NCBI RefSeq assembly: GCF_900116285.1
Contig: NZ_FPAJ01000001.1
Span: 434,001 to 498,000, forward strand
DNA: 64,000 bases
Reading direction: 5' to 3'
DNA from: Sulfitobacter marinus
Lineage (GTDB): Bacteria > Pseudomonadota > Alphaproteobacteria > Rhodobacterales > Rhodobacteraceae
Shown here piece after piece: positions 25,434 to 34,832 of this stretch (position 1 is the stretch's first letter; each line of letters opens with the position of its first letter). The translations under genes and the position numbers were made by a program. A model generated the notes under the pieces. That model did no database searches and was not told the DNA's origin. It saw nothing but the letters and a program-made list of their open reading frames with translations.

Positions 25434-26828
25434 ATGGCTGAAAAATCCTTTGATCTGATCGTGATCGGTGCCGGGCCGGGCGGCTATGTCGCCGCGATAC
25501 GTGGCGCGCAGCTGGGCCTGTCCGTAGCCATCGTCGAGCGTGAACATCTGGGGGGTATCTGTCTGAACTGGGGCTGCATCCCGACCAAGGCGCTGCTGCG
25601 GTCATCCGAGGTATTTCACCTGATGCACAGGGCCAAGGAATTCGGCCTGAAAGCAGACAATATCGGCTATGATCTGGACGCGGTTGTAAAACGGTCGCGC
25701 AAGGTTGCGGGGCAACTGTCAGGCGGCATTGGCCATCTGATGAAAAAGAACAAGATTACCGTGTTCATGGGCACGGCAAAGCTTGCCGGTAAGGGCAAGG
25801 TTTCGGTGAAAACGGATAAGGGCAGCGAAGACCTGAGCGCCAAGAATATCGTCGTTGCCACCGGTGCCCGCGCGCGCAACCTGCCGGGCCTTGAGGCCGA
25901 TGGAAAACGCGTCTGGATGTACAAAGACGCGCTGAACCCGCCCCACATGCCGAAAAAGCTGCTGGTCATCGGATCGGGCGCAATCGGCATAGAATTCGCC
26001 AGCTTCTACAACACCTTGGGCGCAGAAACGACCGTGGTCGAGGTGATGGACCGTATCCTGCCTGTCGAAGACGAAGAGATCAGCAAATTCGCCAAGAAGC
26101 AGTTTGAAAAGCAGGGCATGAAGATCATGCAAAAGGCTGTTGTGAAACAGCTGGACCGCGCGGCTGACAAGGTGACCGCCCATATCGAGGAAGGCGGAAA
26201 GGTCGAGAAACACGAATTTGATACCGTGATTTCCGCCGTGGGCATCGTCGGTAACGTCGAGGATCTGGGTCTTGAGGATATGGGCGTGAAAATCGACCGC
26301 ACCCATGTGGTGACAGATGAATATTGCTGCACGGGCGTTGATGGGCTCTATGCCATCGGCGATATCGCAGGTGCCCCTTGGCTGGCACATAAGGCATCGC
26401 ACGAAGGCGTCATGGTGGCCGAGCTGATCGCGGGTAAACATGCGCATCCGGTGAAGCCCGAATCCATCGCGGGCTGCACCTATTGCCACCCGCAGGTCGC
26501 ATCCGTCGGCTATACCGAGGCCAAGGCGAAAGAGCTGGGTTTTGATGTCAAAGTCGGGCGCTTCCCCTTTATTGGCAACGGCAAGGCGATTGCGCTTGGC
26601 GAACCCGAGGGGATGATCAAAACCGTGTTCGACGCGAAAACCGGCGAATTGCTGGGCGCGCATATGGTCGGTGCCGAAGTGACCGAACTGATCCAAGGCT
26701 ATGTCGTGGGCCGCCAACTGGAAACCACCGAGGAAGACCTGATGAACACCGTCTTCCCGCATCCGACGCTGTCGGAAATGATGCACGAATCCGTGCTCGA
26801 CGCTTACGGCCAAGTCATCCACATGTAA
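25434..26828 (+). CDS. lpdA: Dihydrolipoyl dehydrogenase (E3)
   Basis: A 464-residue flavoprotein that reoxidises dihydrolipoamide with NAD+. The FAD-binding motif VIGAGPGGYVAAIRGAQLG is at about 10-28. The redox disulfide GGICLNWGCIPTKALL is at about 39-54. The NAD-binding VIGSGAIGIEFASF is near 180, and the acid-base pair FPHPTLSEMMHE near 443-454. There is no N-terminal lipoyl domain. The copy is not next to 2-oxoglutarate dehydrogenase genes in this window. Its promoter palindrome, shared with pdhABC, suggests it is the E3 of the pyruvate dehydrogenase complex, although it may serve other 2-oxoacid dehydrogenases as well. Confidence 0.96.
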   Translation: MAEKSFDLIVIGAGPGGYVAAIRGAQLGLSVAIVEREHLGGICLNWGCIPTKALLRSSEVFHLMHRAKEFGLKADNIGYDLDAVVKRSRKVAGQLSGGIGHLMKKNKITVFMGTAKLAGKGKVSVKTDKGSEDLSAKNIVVATGARARNLPGLEADGKRVWMYKDALNPPHMPKKLLVIGSGAIGIEFASFYNTLGAETTVVEVMDRILPVEDEEISKFAKKQFEKQGMKIMQKAVVKQLDRAADKVTAHIEEGGKVEKHEFDTVISAVGIVGNVEDLGLEDMGVKIDRTHVVTDEYCCTGVDGLYAIGDIAGAPWLAHKASHEGVMVAELIAGKHAHPVKPESIAGCTYCHPQVASVGYTEAKAKELGFDVKVGRFPFIGNGKAIALGEPEGMIKTVFDAKTGELLGAHMVGAEVTELIQGYVVGRQLETTEEDLMNTVFPHPTLSEMMHESVLDAYGQVIHM

Positions 26829-26886
26829 AAACGCCCCGCGCCATTCCGTTCTGGACGGGGTGGCGCAGCGCTGCCATAGATTGGCT

Positions 26887-27450
26887 ATGGTTAGTCTTAA
26901 TCGCGTCGTCATGGGCCCGGCTTCTCGTCGGATGATCCAGAACCTCATCCCGCAGCAGCTTGATGTTGCAGAGATTTCCGGGAAATGGGGCGAGATGTTC
27001 GATTTTAAATCCTACGAACAATTCCGATACCCCGAATATGACATCTGCGCCGGACCGGTCATGGACAAACAGCTGGACCGCCCGCGCAAGTTTGATCTGA
27101 TCCTTGCCAACCAAGTGTGGGAGCATCTGGATCGCCCCTACGCTGCCACCAAGAATATCCGCCGCATGCTCAAGAAAGGCGGGCATTTTTGGGTTGCCGT
27201 GCCGTTCTTCATTCCGTTTCATGCAGCCCCCATGGATAATTCGCGCTGGTCTGCGCGGGGGCTGAAAAATCTGCTGATCGAATGCGGGTTCGACGAGGAA
27301 GAAGTGCAATCCAGCCAGTGGGGCAACCGCCACGTCGCCCTGCGCAACATGGAAGAAAAATGGCCCCCCGAATATGACAAGGCCACAGACGACATCAGCA
27401 ACGACCCCAACATGCCGATCTGCGCATGGGCCTTGGCCCGAAAAACCTAA
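26887..27450 (+). CDS. SAM-dependent methyltransferase-like protein
   Basis: A 187-residue class I methyltransferase-type protein. The C-terminal half of a Methyltransf_11-like fold is visible: FDLILANQVWEHLDRPYAAT (strand 4 and following helix) and RRMLKKGGHFWVAVPFFIPFH (strand 5). The glycine-rich SAM motif I near the N-terminus is weak: the region reads NLIPQQLDVAEISGKWGEMFDF. This suggests an altered cofactor site or distant family. The ATG at 26887 is chosen; a GTG at 26860 would overlap a GC-rich possible hairpin after lpdA. Target unknown. An MFS transporter follows 21 bases later. Confidence 0.72.
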   Translation: MVSLNRVVMGPASRRMIQNLIPQQLDVAEISGKWGEMFDFKSYEQFRYPEYDICAGPVMDKQLDRPRKFDLILANQVWEHLDRPYAATKNIRRMLKKGGHFWVAVPFFIPFHAAPMDNSRWSARGLKNLLIECGFDEEEVQSSQWGNRHVALRNMEEKWPPEYDKATDDISNDPNMPICAWALARKT

Positions 27451-27471
27451 AATCACACGAGTATTCCAGTT

Positions 27472-28635
27472 ATGAAAACCCCCTTTCCTTTGATCTTCGC
27501 GCTTTGGGGCGCGGGCCTCGGCTCTGCCGCGCAATATGGCAAGGTCAGCGTGGTGTTCGATGCGCTGCCAGCCGTCTATCCGGGTGCAGGGGCCGCGTTA
27601 GGCTTTGCGGTCTCGTTGGTCGGGCTGGTTGGCATTATCTTTGGCGTTGTGGCCGGGTTGGTCGTGGCGCGGGTGCGGTACCGGCGGGCATTGATCGGCG
27701 CGCTGTGGGTCGGGGCGGCCATGTCGGCGTTTCAGGCGCTATTGCCCAGCCTGCCGCTGTTTTTGGCCAGCCGCGTCGTCGAAGGGGCATCGCACCTGGC
27801 CATCGTGGTTGCGGCCCCGACATTGATTGCGCAGCTGAGCGCGCCCAAGGACCGCGGGTTGACCCTGTCGCTATGGGGAACTTTCTTTGGCGTGGCCTTT
27901 GCGATCTTGTCCTTGCTGGGCCGTCCCTTGGTCGACAGTTGGGGGATTTCGGCATTATTCGTGGCGCATGCAGTGTATATGGTTGGTTTTGCAGTGATTT
28001 TATCTGCACGGCTCAAGGCGCTCCCGCCCGAGGGCGCGCAACCGGTGCTGAACCTGCGCCAGATTTTACGGGACCACGGCACCATCTACCGGTCGCCGCG
28101 CATCAGCGCCCCTGCGGCGGGGTGGCTGTTCTATACATTTTGCTTTGTCTCGATCCTCACGGTTTTGCCGCCCTATCTGGCACCTGAATTGCGCAACATG
28201 ATCCTTGGTGTGATGCCGTTGGTCAGCATTGCGGTGTCCATGACGGCGGGCGTGTGGTTGCTGCGCCACTTGCAAGCGGTGCAAGTGGTGGAGCTGGGCT
28301 TTGCCGGATCCGCGCTGTGCCTGCTTTGGCTCTGGGCCGTACCCGGCGCGCCGTTGGCCTGTCTGGCGTTGGCCGCTGCTTTGGGGTTGATCCAAGGGGC
28401 CAGCTTTGCCGCCGTGCCTCAGTTGAACGAAGACGCGGCGACCCAAGCGCAGTCGAACGGGGCGATGGCGCAGATGGGTAACCTTGGCAACACGCTTGGC
28501 ACGCCGGTTGTCGCGGCCGTTCTGCTGGGCTTTGGCTATGCGGGGATGCCGGTTGTCGCCGGGGTCGCCTGCCTTATGGGGCTTGGCGTGCATCTGATTT
28601 TGGGGCATCTGCGCAATCGCGGGCCGTGTTCTTGA
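27472..28635 (+). CDS. Major facilitator superfamily transporter (CynX/NimT-like)
   Basis: A 387-residue protein with about 12 predicted membrane helices, starting MKTPFPLIFALWGAGLGSAAQYGK. A basic loop VVARVRYRRALIGALW (about 63-78) takes the place of the MFS A-motif between helices 2 and 3. SRVVEGASHLAIVVAAPTLIAQL lies in helix 4. The C-terminus is short. The substrate cannot be deduced. It follows the methyltransferase gene by 21 bases, so co-transcription is likely. Confidence 0.83.
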   Translation: MKTPFPLIFALWGAGLGSAAQYGKVSVVFDALPAVYPGAGAALGFAVSLVGLVGIIFGVVAGLVVARVRYRRALIGALWVGAAMSAFQALLPSLPLFLASRVVEGASHLAIVVAAPTLIAQLSAPKDRGLTLSLWGTFFGVAFAILSLLGRPLVDSWGISALFVAHAVYMVGFAVILSARLKALPPEGAQPVLNLRQILRDHGTIYRSPRISAPAAGWLFYTFCFVSILTVLPPYLAPELRNMILGVMPLVSIAVSMTAGVWLLRHLQAVQVVELGFAGSALCLLWLWAVPGAPLACLALAAALGLIQGASFAAVPQLNEDAATQAQSNGAMAQMGNLGNTLGTPVVAAVLLGFGYAGMPVVAGVACLMGLGVHLILGHLRNRGPCS

Positions 28636-28705
28636 TACGTTCTCATTTTTCTATTGGAAAACCGGTGCCATCCGCCTATGTACCAATTGGTAATGGGGGT
28701 CTGAT

Positions 28706-31588
28706 ATGGCTGAGCTGAAAAACATCGAAGTCCGCGGCGCGCGCGAACATAATCTGAAAAACATCGACGTGGATATTCCGCGCGATCAGCTGGTGGTGAT
28801 CACGGGCCTCTCGGGCTCGGGTAAATCCTCGCTTGCCTTTGATACAATCTATGCCGAAGGCCAGCGCCGCTATGTCGAAAGCCTAAGCGCCTATGCCCGG
28901 CAATTCCTTGATATGATGCAGAAACCTGATGTGGATCACATCAGCGGCCTGTCCCCGGCAATCTCGATTGAACAAAAAACCACGTCGAAAAACCCCCGTT
29001 CGACAGTGGGCACCGTGACCGAGATTTACGACTATATGCGCCTGCTGTTCGCCCGCGTCGGCACGCCCTACAGCCCCGCAACAGGCAAACCCATCGAGGC
29101 ACAGCAGGTGCAGGACATGGTCGATCGGATCATGGCGATGGAGGAGGGGACGCGCGCCTATTTGCTGGCCCCGATCGTGCGCGACCGCAAAGGCGAGTAT
29201 CGCAAAGAGTTCCTTGAACTGCGCAAGCAGGGGTTTCAGCGTGTCAAAGTGGACGGCGCGTTTTACGAGCTGGACGAACCGCCGACCTTGGACAAGAAAT
29301 TCCGCCATGACATTGATGTGGTCGTTGACCGCCTCGTCGTACGCGAAGGGTTGGAAACCCGGCTGGCCGACAGCTTGCGCACGGCCCTTGATCTGGCCGA
29401 TGGCATCGCCATCATCGAAACCGCACCATCTGAGGGCGAGCCTGAACGCTTTACCTTTAGCGAGAAATTCGCCTGCCCGGTCAGCGGCTTTACCATCCCC
29501 GAGATTGAACCGCGCCTGTTTTCCTTCAACGCCCCCTTTGGTGCCTGTCCATCTTGCGATGGCTTGGGCAAAGAGCTTTTCTTTGACGAACGCCTCGTGG
29601 TGCCAGATCAGAACCTCAAGATTTATGACGGCGCATTGGCCCCGTGGCGCAAGGGCAAGTCGCCCTATTTCCTGCAGACCATCGAAGCCATCGCCAAGCA
29701 TTATAATTTTAACAAAAGCACCAAGTGGAAAGACCTGCCCGAAAAGGTACAGCATGTGTTCTTGCGTGGTTCCGGTAAGGAAGAGATCAAGTTCCGCTAT
29801 GACGAGGGCGGCCGCGTCTACGAGGTAAGCCGCGTGTTCGAAGGCGTGATCCCCAACATGGAGCGCCGCTATCGCGAGACCGACAGTAACTGGATCCGCG
29901 AAGAATTCGAGCGCTATCAGAACAACCGCCCTTGCGGCACCTGCGGCGGCTACCGCCTGCGTCCCGAAGCCCTGGCCGTCAAGATCGGTCCGGTCGATGG
30001 CAAACCCGAAGAACGCCTGCACGCAGGTGAGGTCGTGCAGATGTCGATCCGTGATGCGTTTGATTGGTGTAACACCGTCCCCGACGTGCTGACCGCACAG
30101 AAAAATGAGATCGCCCGCGCCATTCTCAAGGAGATTCGCGAACGCCTTGGTTTCCTGAATAACGTTGGATTAGAATATCTTACGCTTGCCCGCTCCAGCG
30201 GAACGCTCAGCGGCGGTGAAAGCCAACGCATCCGTCTGGCCTCTCAAATTGGCTCGGGCCTGACGGGGGTTCTGTATGTTCTGGATGAACCTTCCATCGG
30301 GTTGCATCAGCGTGACAATGACCGCCTGTTGCAGACCCTGAAAAACCTGCGCGACCAAGGCAATACCGTGATTGTCGTCGAACATGACGAAGAAGCGATC
30401 CGCGAGGCCGATTATGTGTTCGACATCGGTCCGGGGGCCGGTGTGCATGGCGGGCAGGTGGTCAGCCACGGCACGCCCGACCATGTGGCCAACGACCCCA
30501 ACTCGCTGACCGGCCAATACCTGACCGGCAAACGCGAGATTTCGGTGCCCGCCAAGCGGCGCAAAGGGAACAAGAAAAAGATCAAGGTGGTCAAGGCGAC
30601 GGGCAACAACCTGCAAAACGTCACCGTCGATTTCCCCTTGGGGCAGTTCGTCTGCGTGACCGGCGTATCGGGCGGCGGCAAATCGACCCTGACCATTGAA
30701 ACCCTGTTCAAAACCGCGTCGATGAACCTGAACGGTGCGCGCCAAACCCCGGCCCCCTGCGAAACGATCAAGGGCCTGGAACATCTGGACAAGGTGATCG
30801 ACATCGACCAACGTCCCATCGGCCGCACGCCCCGGTCGAACCCCGCGACCTACACCGGGGCCTTTACCCCGATCCGTGACTGGTTCGCGGGCCTGCCCGA
30901 GGCCAAAGCGCGCGGCTACAAGCCGGGGCGGTTCAGCTTTAACGTCAAGGGCGGTCGCTGCGAGGCCTGTCAGGGTGACGGCGTGATCAAGATCGAAATG
31001 CACTTTCTGCCCGACGTCTATGTTGAATGCGAAACCTGCAAGGGCAAGCGCTATAACCGCGAAACCCTTGAGGTGAAGTTCAAGGGGAAATCCATCGCCG
31101 ACGTGCTGGATATGACCGTTGAGGACGCGCAGACCTTCTTTGCCGCCGTGCCAAGTATTCGCGAGAAAATGGACGCCCTGATGCGCGTTGGTCTTGGCTA
31201 TATCAAGGTTGGTCAGCAGGCCACCACGCTCTCTGGTGGCGAGGCGCAGCGCGTCAAGCTGTCCAAGGAACTCAGCAAACGGTCCACGGGGCGAACGCTG
31301 TATATTCTGGACGAACCTACCACAGGCTTGCATTTCGAAGACGTGCGCAAGCTGTTGGAAGTGCTGCATGAATTGGTCGATCAGGGCAATTCCGTCGTCG
31401 TGATTGAGCATAACCTCGACGTGGTGAAAACGGCAGATCACATCATCGATATCGGCCCCGAAGGCGGCGATGGCGGCGGTCGTGTGGTGGCCACGGGCAC
31501 GCCCGAACAGGTTGCCGAAATCGCGGAAAGCCACACGGGCCACTACCTCAAGCCGATGCTGTCACCGCGCAAGGTCGCCGCTGAATAG
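28706..31588 (+). CDS. uvrA: Excinuclease ABC subunit A
   Basis: A 960-residue DNA-damage recognition ATPase of nucleotide excision repair. Two ABC modules are visible. The first Walker A is [13 protein letters not shown] (about 32-44), with signature [15 protein letters not shown]. The second is [13 protein letters not shown] (about 650-662), with signature [15 protein letters not shown]. The C-terminal zinc module CEACQGDG...CETCKGK is intact. In the N-terminal zinc module, the first pair reads CPVSG instead of the CxxC of E. coli-type UvrA, while the second pair CPSCDGLG is intact. Its C-terminus lies beside a dispersed repeat. No LexA-type operator was recognised upstream. Confidence 0.97.
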   Translation: MAELKNIEVRGAREHNLKNIDVDIPRDQLVVITGLSGSGKSSLAFDTIYAEGQRRYVESLSAYARQFLDMMQKPDVDHISGLSPAISIEQKTTSKNPRSTVGTVTEIYDYMRLLFARVGTPYSPATGKPIEAQQVQDMVDRIMAMEEGTRAYLLAPIVRDRKGEYRKEFLELRKQGFQRVKVDGAFYELDEPPTLDKKFRHDIDVVVDRLVVREGLETRLADSLRTALDLADGIAIIETAPSEGEPERFTFSEKFACPVSGFTIPEIEPRLFSFNAPFGACPSCDGLGKELFFDERLVVPDQNLKIYDGALAPWRKGKSPYFLQTIEAIAKHYNFNKSTKWKDLPEKVQHVFLRGSGKEEIKFRYDEGGRVYEVSRVFEGVIPNMERRYRETDSNWIREEFERYQNNRPCGTCGGYRLRPEALAVKIGPVDGKPEERLHAGEVVQMSIRDAFDWCNTVPDVLTAQKNEIARAILKEIRERLGFLNNVGLEYLTLARSSGTLSGGESQRIRLASQIGSGLTGVLYVLDEPSIGLHQRDNDRLLQTLKNLRDQGNTVIVVEHDEEAIREADYVFDIGPGAGVHGGQVVSHGTPDHVANDPNSLTGQYLTGKREISVPAKRRKGNKKKIKVVKATGNNLQNVTVDFPLGQFVCVTGVSGGGKSTLTIETLFKTASMNLNGARQTPAPCETIKGLEHLDKVIDIDQRPIGRTPRSNPATYTGAFTPIRDWFAGLPEAKARGYKPGRFSFNVKGGRCEACQGDGVIKIEMHFLPDVYVECETCKGKRYNRETLEVKFKGKSIADVLDMTVEDAQTFFAAVPSIREKMDALMRVGLGYIKVGQQATTLSGGEAQRVKLSKELSKRSTGRTLYILDEPTTGLHFEDVRKLLEVLHELVDQGNSVVVIEHNLDVVKTADHIIDIGPEGGDGGGRVVATGTPEQVAEIAESHTGHYLKPMLSPRKVAAE

Positions 31589-31596
31589 CGCGGTAT

Positions 31597-31660
31597 CCTT
31601 CATTTTGCCAAGTAAACTCCACGGGGGTCCGGGGGTGTGAAACCCTCGGCCTTCCCCTCG
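31597..31660 (-). repeat. Dispersed intergenic repeat, copy between uvrA and mmsB
   Basis: On the minus strand it reads a GAGGGTTTC-ACACCCCCGG G/C hairpin region, then CCCGTGGAGTTTACTTGGC, then AAAATGAAGGA. It lies between two converging genes and may act as their shared terminator. It matches the copies at 36451-36514 and 52632-52687 (core GGAGTTTA..GGCAAAATGAA). Confidence 0.75.
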
Positions 31661-31665
31661 TAAAA

Positions 31666-32544
31666 TCATCCCCGATTGCGTTTTTCAAACCGGGGCAGCA
31701 TGGCCGAGAAGTCTTTGCCCTTGCCGTCTTCATCCTCGACAAACTGCGCATACAGCGTGCGGGCCATTTCGCCCATCGGCGTGTCGGCATTGGCCATCTC
31801 TGCGGCCTGCTGTGACAGCCCCAAATCCTTGAGCATCAGCTCAGCTGCAAATCCGGGCGCATAGCCATTGTCGGCGGGCGAGGTGGGGCCAACGCCGGGG
31901 GCAGGGCAATAGGCGTTCATCGACCAGCTATAGCCCGAAGACGTGCTGACCACGTCGAACATTTTCTGGCGGTCGAGGCCCAATTTATCGGCTAGCGCAA
32001 AGGCCTCGCAGGTGGCGATCATGGTGACGCCAAGGATCATGTTATTGCAGATTTTTGCGGCCTGGCCGGCACCTGCGTCACCGCAATGCACAGCCTTTTG
32101 ACCCATGATGTCGAACAGCGGTTTTGCCTTGGCGAATGCGGCCTCTGACCCGCCCGCCATGAATGTCAGCGTCCCGCCAGCGGCCCCGCCAATACCACCG
32201 GACACCGGGGCATCAACGGCCAAAATTCCCTCATCTTCAGCAGCTTCCGAGGTGTTTTTGGCGCTTTCCACATCCACGGTAGAGCAGTCAATAAACAGCG
32301 TTCCCTTGCCCATATGCGGGATCGCCTGTGCTGCGACTTGGCGCAGGATCGATCCGTTGGGCAGCATGGTGATAACGACATCCATGCCTTTGACAGCCCA
32401 CTCAAGATCGACAGCGGCAGCGACGCCTTCGGCGGTGGTGCCCGCTACGTCAAAACCCGTAACCTGATGTCCGGCCTTGGCCAGATTGGACGCCATCGGC
32501 GCACCCATATTGCCAAGCCCAATGAAACCTATCTTCATGCTCAT
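31666..32544 (-). CDS. mmsB: 3-hydroxyisobutyrate dehydrogenase
   Basis: A 292-residue NAD-dependent enzyme oxidising 3-hydroxyisobutyrate to methylmalonate semialdehyde in valine breakdown. The Rossmann start KIGFIGLGNMGAPMASNLAK is at 4-23. The substrate-binding DAPVSGGIGGAAGGTL is near 122-137. The catalytic lysine lies in GAGQAAKICNNMILG (about 172). The start at 32544 overlaps the upstream hydrolase gene by four bases; an ATG two codons in (32538) is also possible. It is the last gene of the operon mmsA-acd-hydrolase-mmsB. Confidence 0.94.
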   Translation of the reverse strand: MSMKIGFIGLGNMGAPMASNLAKAGHQVTGFDVAGTTAEGVAAAVDLEWAVKGMDVVITMLPNGSILRQVAAQAIPHMGKGTLFIDCSTVDVESAKNTSEAAEDEGILAVDAPVSGGIGGAAGGTLTFMAGGSEAAFAKAKPLFDIMGQKAVHCGDAGAGQAAKICNNMILGVTMIATCEAFALADKLGLDRQKMFDVVSTSSGYSWSMNAYCPAPGVGPTSPADNGYAPGFAAELMLKDLGLSQQAAEMANADTPMGEMARTLYAQFVEDEDGKGKDFSAMLPRFEKRNRG

Positions 32545-33584
32545 GTCGTTTTCTCCAGTGTCAGGGCGTCTTGGCCCAAGGGTTTCAACATCGTGGCCAC
32601 CGCCGCAAGGGGGACATTCATATCGGCGTATTTCCAGCTGGGGTTGCGATCTTTGTCGATGATTGCCGCGCGAATACCTTCCAGAAAATCGCCGTGCTCC
32701 ATCGCGCGAAAGGTAAAGCGGTATTCCAGATCCAACGCCTTTTCGATGGTCAGGGACGGCCCGCGCAGACGATGAATGGTCTCAATCGTGCTGGCCATGG
32801 CAAGGGGGCTCATCCGGGACAGTTTATTGTAGGTCTCAGCTGCGAAATCGCTGTCTTTGGTGCGCAGATTGTTCAGCACATCGCTCAGCGTTTCACCGTC
32901 GAACAGCTCGTCAATCTGGTCTTGTTGCGCGGCGAGGGCGGAGTCTGGCGGTGATATTTTGGCAGCGTCGATTGCCGCCACATCGCCCGAGGTTTCAAGC
33001 GCGGCAATCACGTCTGACCAGCTTGACTGTGGGATGTAACTGTCTGCAAAGCCTGCATAAATCGCGTCTTCGGCGGTCATGCGGTTGGCGGTGGTGCCCA
33101 GATATTCACCCATGCACCCCGGTGCCAGCGCCAGCATCAAGGTGCCGCCAACATCGGGCAGCAAACCGATCCCGCATTCGGGCATCGCGATCTGGCTGCT
33201 TTCACCGACAATACGGTGCGAGCCATGGCAGCCAAGGCCAACACCGCCGCCCATGGTAAAGCCTTGCAGGAAGGAAACCACCGGCTTGGGATAGGCGAAA
33301 ATCTTGGCGTTCAGCCGGTATTCATCGGCCCAAAATTTGCGGCCATAGGCGTAATCCCCCTTGGTGCCGGTGGCGTACAGCTCGGCAATATCACCGCCGG
33401 AGCAAAAGGCGCGATCACCCTCGGCATCTAGCACGATCAGATCAACGGCATCATTGTCGCGCCACGCATCGAATGCGTCTTCGATGGCCAGACACATCTC
33501 ATAGGTTAACGCGTTTAACGCTTGGGGGCGGGTCAGGGTGATCCGACCGGCACGGCCCGTAATGCGGATGGAAATATCGCTCAT
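32541..33584 (-). CDS. Enoyl-CoA hydratase family protein, probable 3-hydroxyisobutyryl-CoA hydrolase
   Basis: A 347-residue crotonase-fold enzyme. The oxyanion-hole motif FCSGGDIAELYATG is near 61-74, and GGGVGLGCHGSHRI and MPECGIGLLPDVGGTLMLA lie around 112-155. The length (~350 rather than ~260) and the C-terminal extension with SLTIEKALDLEYRFTFRAMEH, cited as LDLEYRFTFRAMEHGDF, are features of 3-hydroxyisobutyryl-CoA hydrolases rather than hydratases. This step frees 3-hydroxyisobutyrate from CoA. That fits exactly between the acyl-CoA dehydrogenase upstream and MmsB downstream, with four-base overlaps on both sides. The hydratase that should precede it may be encoded elsewhere. Confidence 0.88.
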   Translation of the reverse strand: MSDISIRITGRAGRITLTRPQALNALTYEMCLAIEDAFDAWRDNDAVDLIVLDAEGDRAFCSGGDIAELYATGTKGDYAYGRKFWADEYRLNAKIFAYPKPVVSFLQGFTMGGGVGLGCHGSHRIVGESSQIAMPECGIGLLPDVGGTLMLALAPGCMGEYLGTTANRMTAEDAIYAGFADSYIPQSSWSDVIAALETSGDVAAIDAAKISPPDSALAAQQDQIDELFDGETLSDVLNNLRTKDSDFAAETYNKLSRMSPLAMASTIETIHRLRGPSLTIEKALDLEYRFTFRAMEHGDFLEGIRAAIIDKDRNPSWKYADMNVPLAAVATMLKPLGQDALTLEKTT

Positions 33585-34723
33585 CTGTTTTTCAGCATGT
33601 CGCGGGCGACAATCACGCGCATAATCTCGTTTGTGCCCTCAAGGATCTGATGCACCCGTAGATCGCGCACGAGTTTCTCGATGCCGTAATCGGCCAGATA
33701 GCCGTAACCGCCGTGCAGTTGCAGGCATTGATCGACGACCTTGCTGCCTGTTTCTGTTACGAATTTTTTCGCCATGGCGCAGAATTTGGTCGCATCGGGA
33801 GCACCATTGTCCAGCTTCCATGCGGCTTGACGCAGGAAGGTGCGGGCGGCTTGCAGCTCAATCTCCATATCTGCGAGACGCCATTGCAGGCCTTGGAACT
33901 GGTCGATGGGTTGACCAAATGCCTTGCGGTCGCCCATGTAGTTTAGGGTCGAGGTCAGCGCGGTTTGTGCCGCACCCAGCGAACAAGCCGCGATGTTCAA
34001 ACGGCCGCCATCCAGCCCCATCATCGCGTATTTGAAACCTTTGCCTTCTTCGCCCACCAGATTGCCGGCGGGGATGGTGCAATCATCGAATTGCACCTGT
34101 GACGTTGGTTGGCTGCGCCAGCCCATTTTATCCTCGAGCCCACCAAACGACAGCCCCTTGGTGCCGTTTTCGACGTAGACGGTGGACACGCCCGCGGCCC
34201 CATCGTCAGAGGTGCGCACCATGGCAACATAGGCGTCGGAATATCCGCCGCCCGAGATGAATGCCTTGGTGCCGTTCAGGGTGTAGCCGTCATTTGTGCG
34301 GTCGCATTTGGTCTTGAGAGCCGCCGCGTCGGAGCCTGAGCCCGGTTCGGTCAGGCAATAGCTAAGCACGGTGTTCATCGACAAGACATCGTCCATGATC
34401 CGCGATTTCAATGCGTCGCTGGCAAAGCTGTCGAGCATCTTTGCGCACATGTTGTGGATCGACAGGAAGGCCGCAACCGACGGGCATGCCATGCTCAGCG
34501 CCTCGAACACCAGCGTCGCGTCAAGTCGCGTCAGGCCGGATCCGCCTGCGTCTTCAGACACATACAAACCGCCAAAGCCAAGCTCGGCGATTTTGGGCCA
34601 GATCTCCTTGGGGATGGTTTCGTCTTTTTCCCATTGCCGCGCAAAGGGGGCAATATGTTCCTGGCCAAAGCCGTAGGCCATGTCGAAGATGGCGGATTGT
34701 TCTTCGGAAAGTGCGAAATCCAT
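33581..34723 (-). CDS. Acyl-CoA dehydrogenase, probable isobutyryl-CoA dehydrogenase
   Basis: A 380-residue FAD enzyme of the acyl-CoA dehydrogenase family. Signature segments are YCLTEPGSGSDAAALKT (about 125-141), GTKAFISGGGYSDAYVAM, and the C-terminal LEGTNEIMRVIVARDML. The catalytic base is probably the Glu in that last segment, as in short/branched-chain dehydrogenases. Operon context (mmsA, hydrolase, mmsB) points to isobutyryl-CoA as substrate in valine degradation. The start MDFALSEEQSAIFDM (34723) is preferred over an ATG 18 bases upstream, because GGGAGGG lies at a suitable distance. It overlaps the next gene by four bases. Confidence 0.9.
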   Translation of the reverse strand: MDFALSEEQSAIFDMAYGFGQEHIAPFARQWEKDETIPKEIWPKIAELGFGGLYVSEDAGGSGLTRLDATLVFEALSMACPSVAAFLSIHNMCAKMLDSFASDALKSRIMDDVLSMNTVLSYCLTEPGSGSDAAALKTKCDRTNDGYTLNGTKAFISGGGYSDAYVAMVRTSDDGAAGVSTVYVENGTKGLSFGGLEDKMGWRSQPTSQVQFDDCTIPAGNLVGEEGKGFKYAMMGLDGGRLNIAACSLGAAQTALTSTLNYMGDRKAFGQPIDQFQGLQWRLADMEIELQAARTFLRQAAWKLDNGAPDATKFCAMAKKFVTETGSKVVDQCLQLHGGYGYLADYGIEKLVRDLRVHQILEGTNEIMRVIVARDMLKNR

Positions 34724-34800
34724 AGCGATGATCCCTCCCAAGATCGGTCGAATTGAACGTTCGTTTAATTATAGCAAGGCATGCGCAGGGCGCAAGCGGT

Positions 34801-34824
34801 CTGCGGGGGCCGGAACCCCCGCAG
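34801..34824 (-). terminator. Strong hairpin between mmsA and the acyl-CoA dehydrogenase
   Basis: CTGCGGGGG and CCCCCGCAG form a perfect 9-bp stem with a 6-base loop, starting 9 bases after the mmsA stop. There is no T-run, so it may attenuate or stabilise the transcript and only partly separate mmsA from the downstream genes. Confidence 0.5.
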
Positions 34825-34832
34825 CAGATGGA

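Noticed and set aside
26829..26886. GC-rich hairpin after lpdA as terminator
   Set aside because: Stem pairing is interrupted (CGCCCCG versus CGGGGTGGCG), and no T-run follows.
25719..26948. Long open frame opposite lpdA (over 400 codons)
   Set aside because: lpdA is unmistakable on the plus strand. The opposite frame is a codon-bias shadow.
30170..31543. Long open frame on the minus strand inside uvrA (over 450 codons)
   Set aside because: It is a mirror of the strongly biased uvrA codons (GC-rich third positions). It has no family match, start signal or separate gene context.
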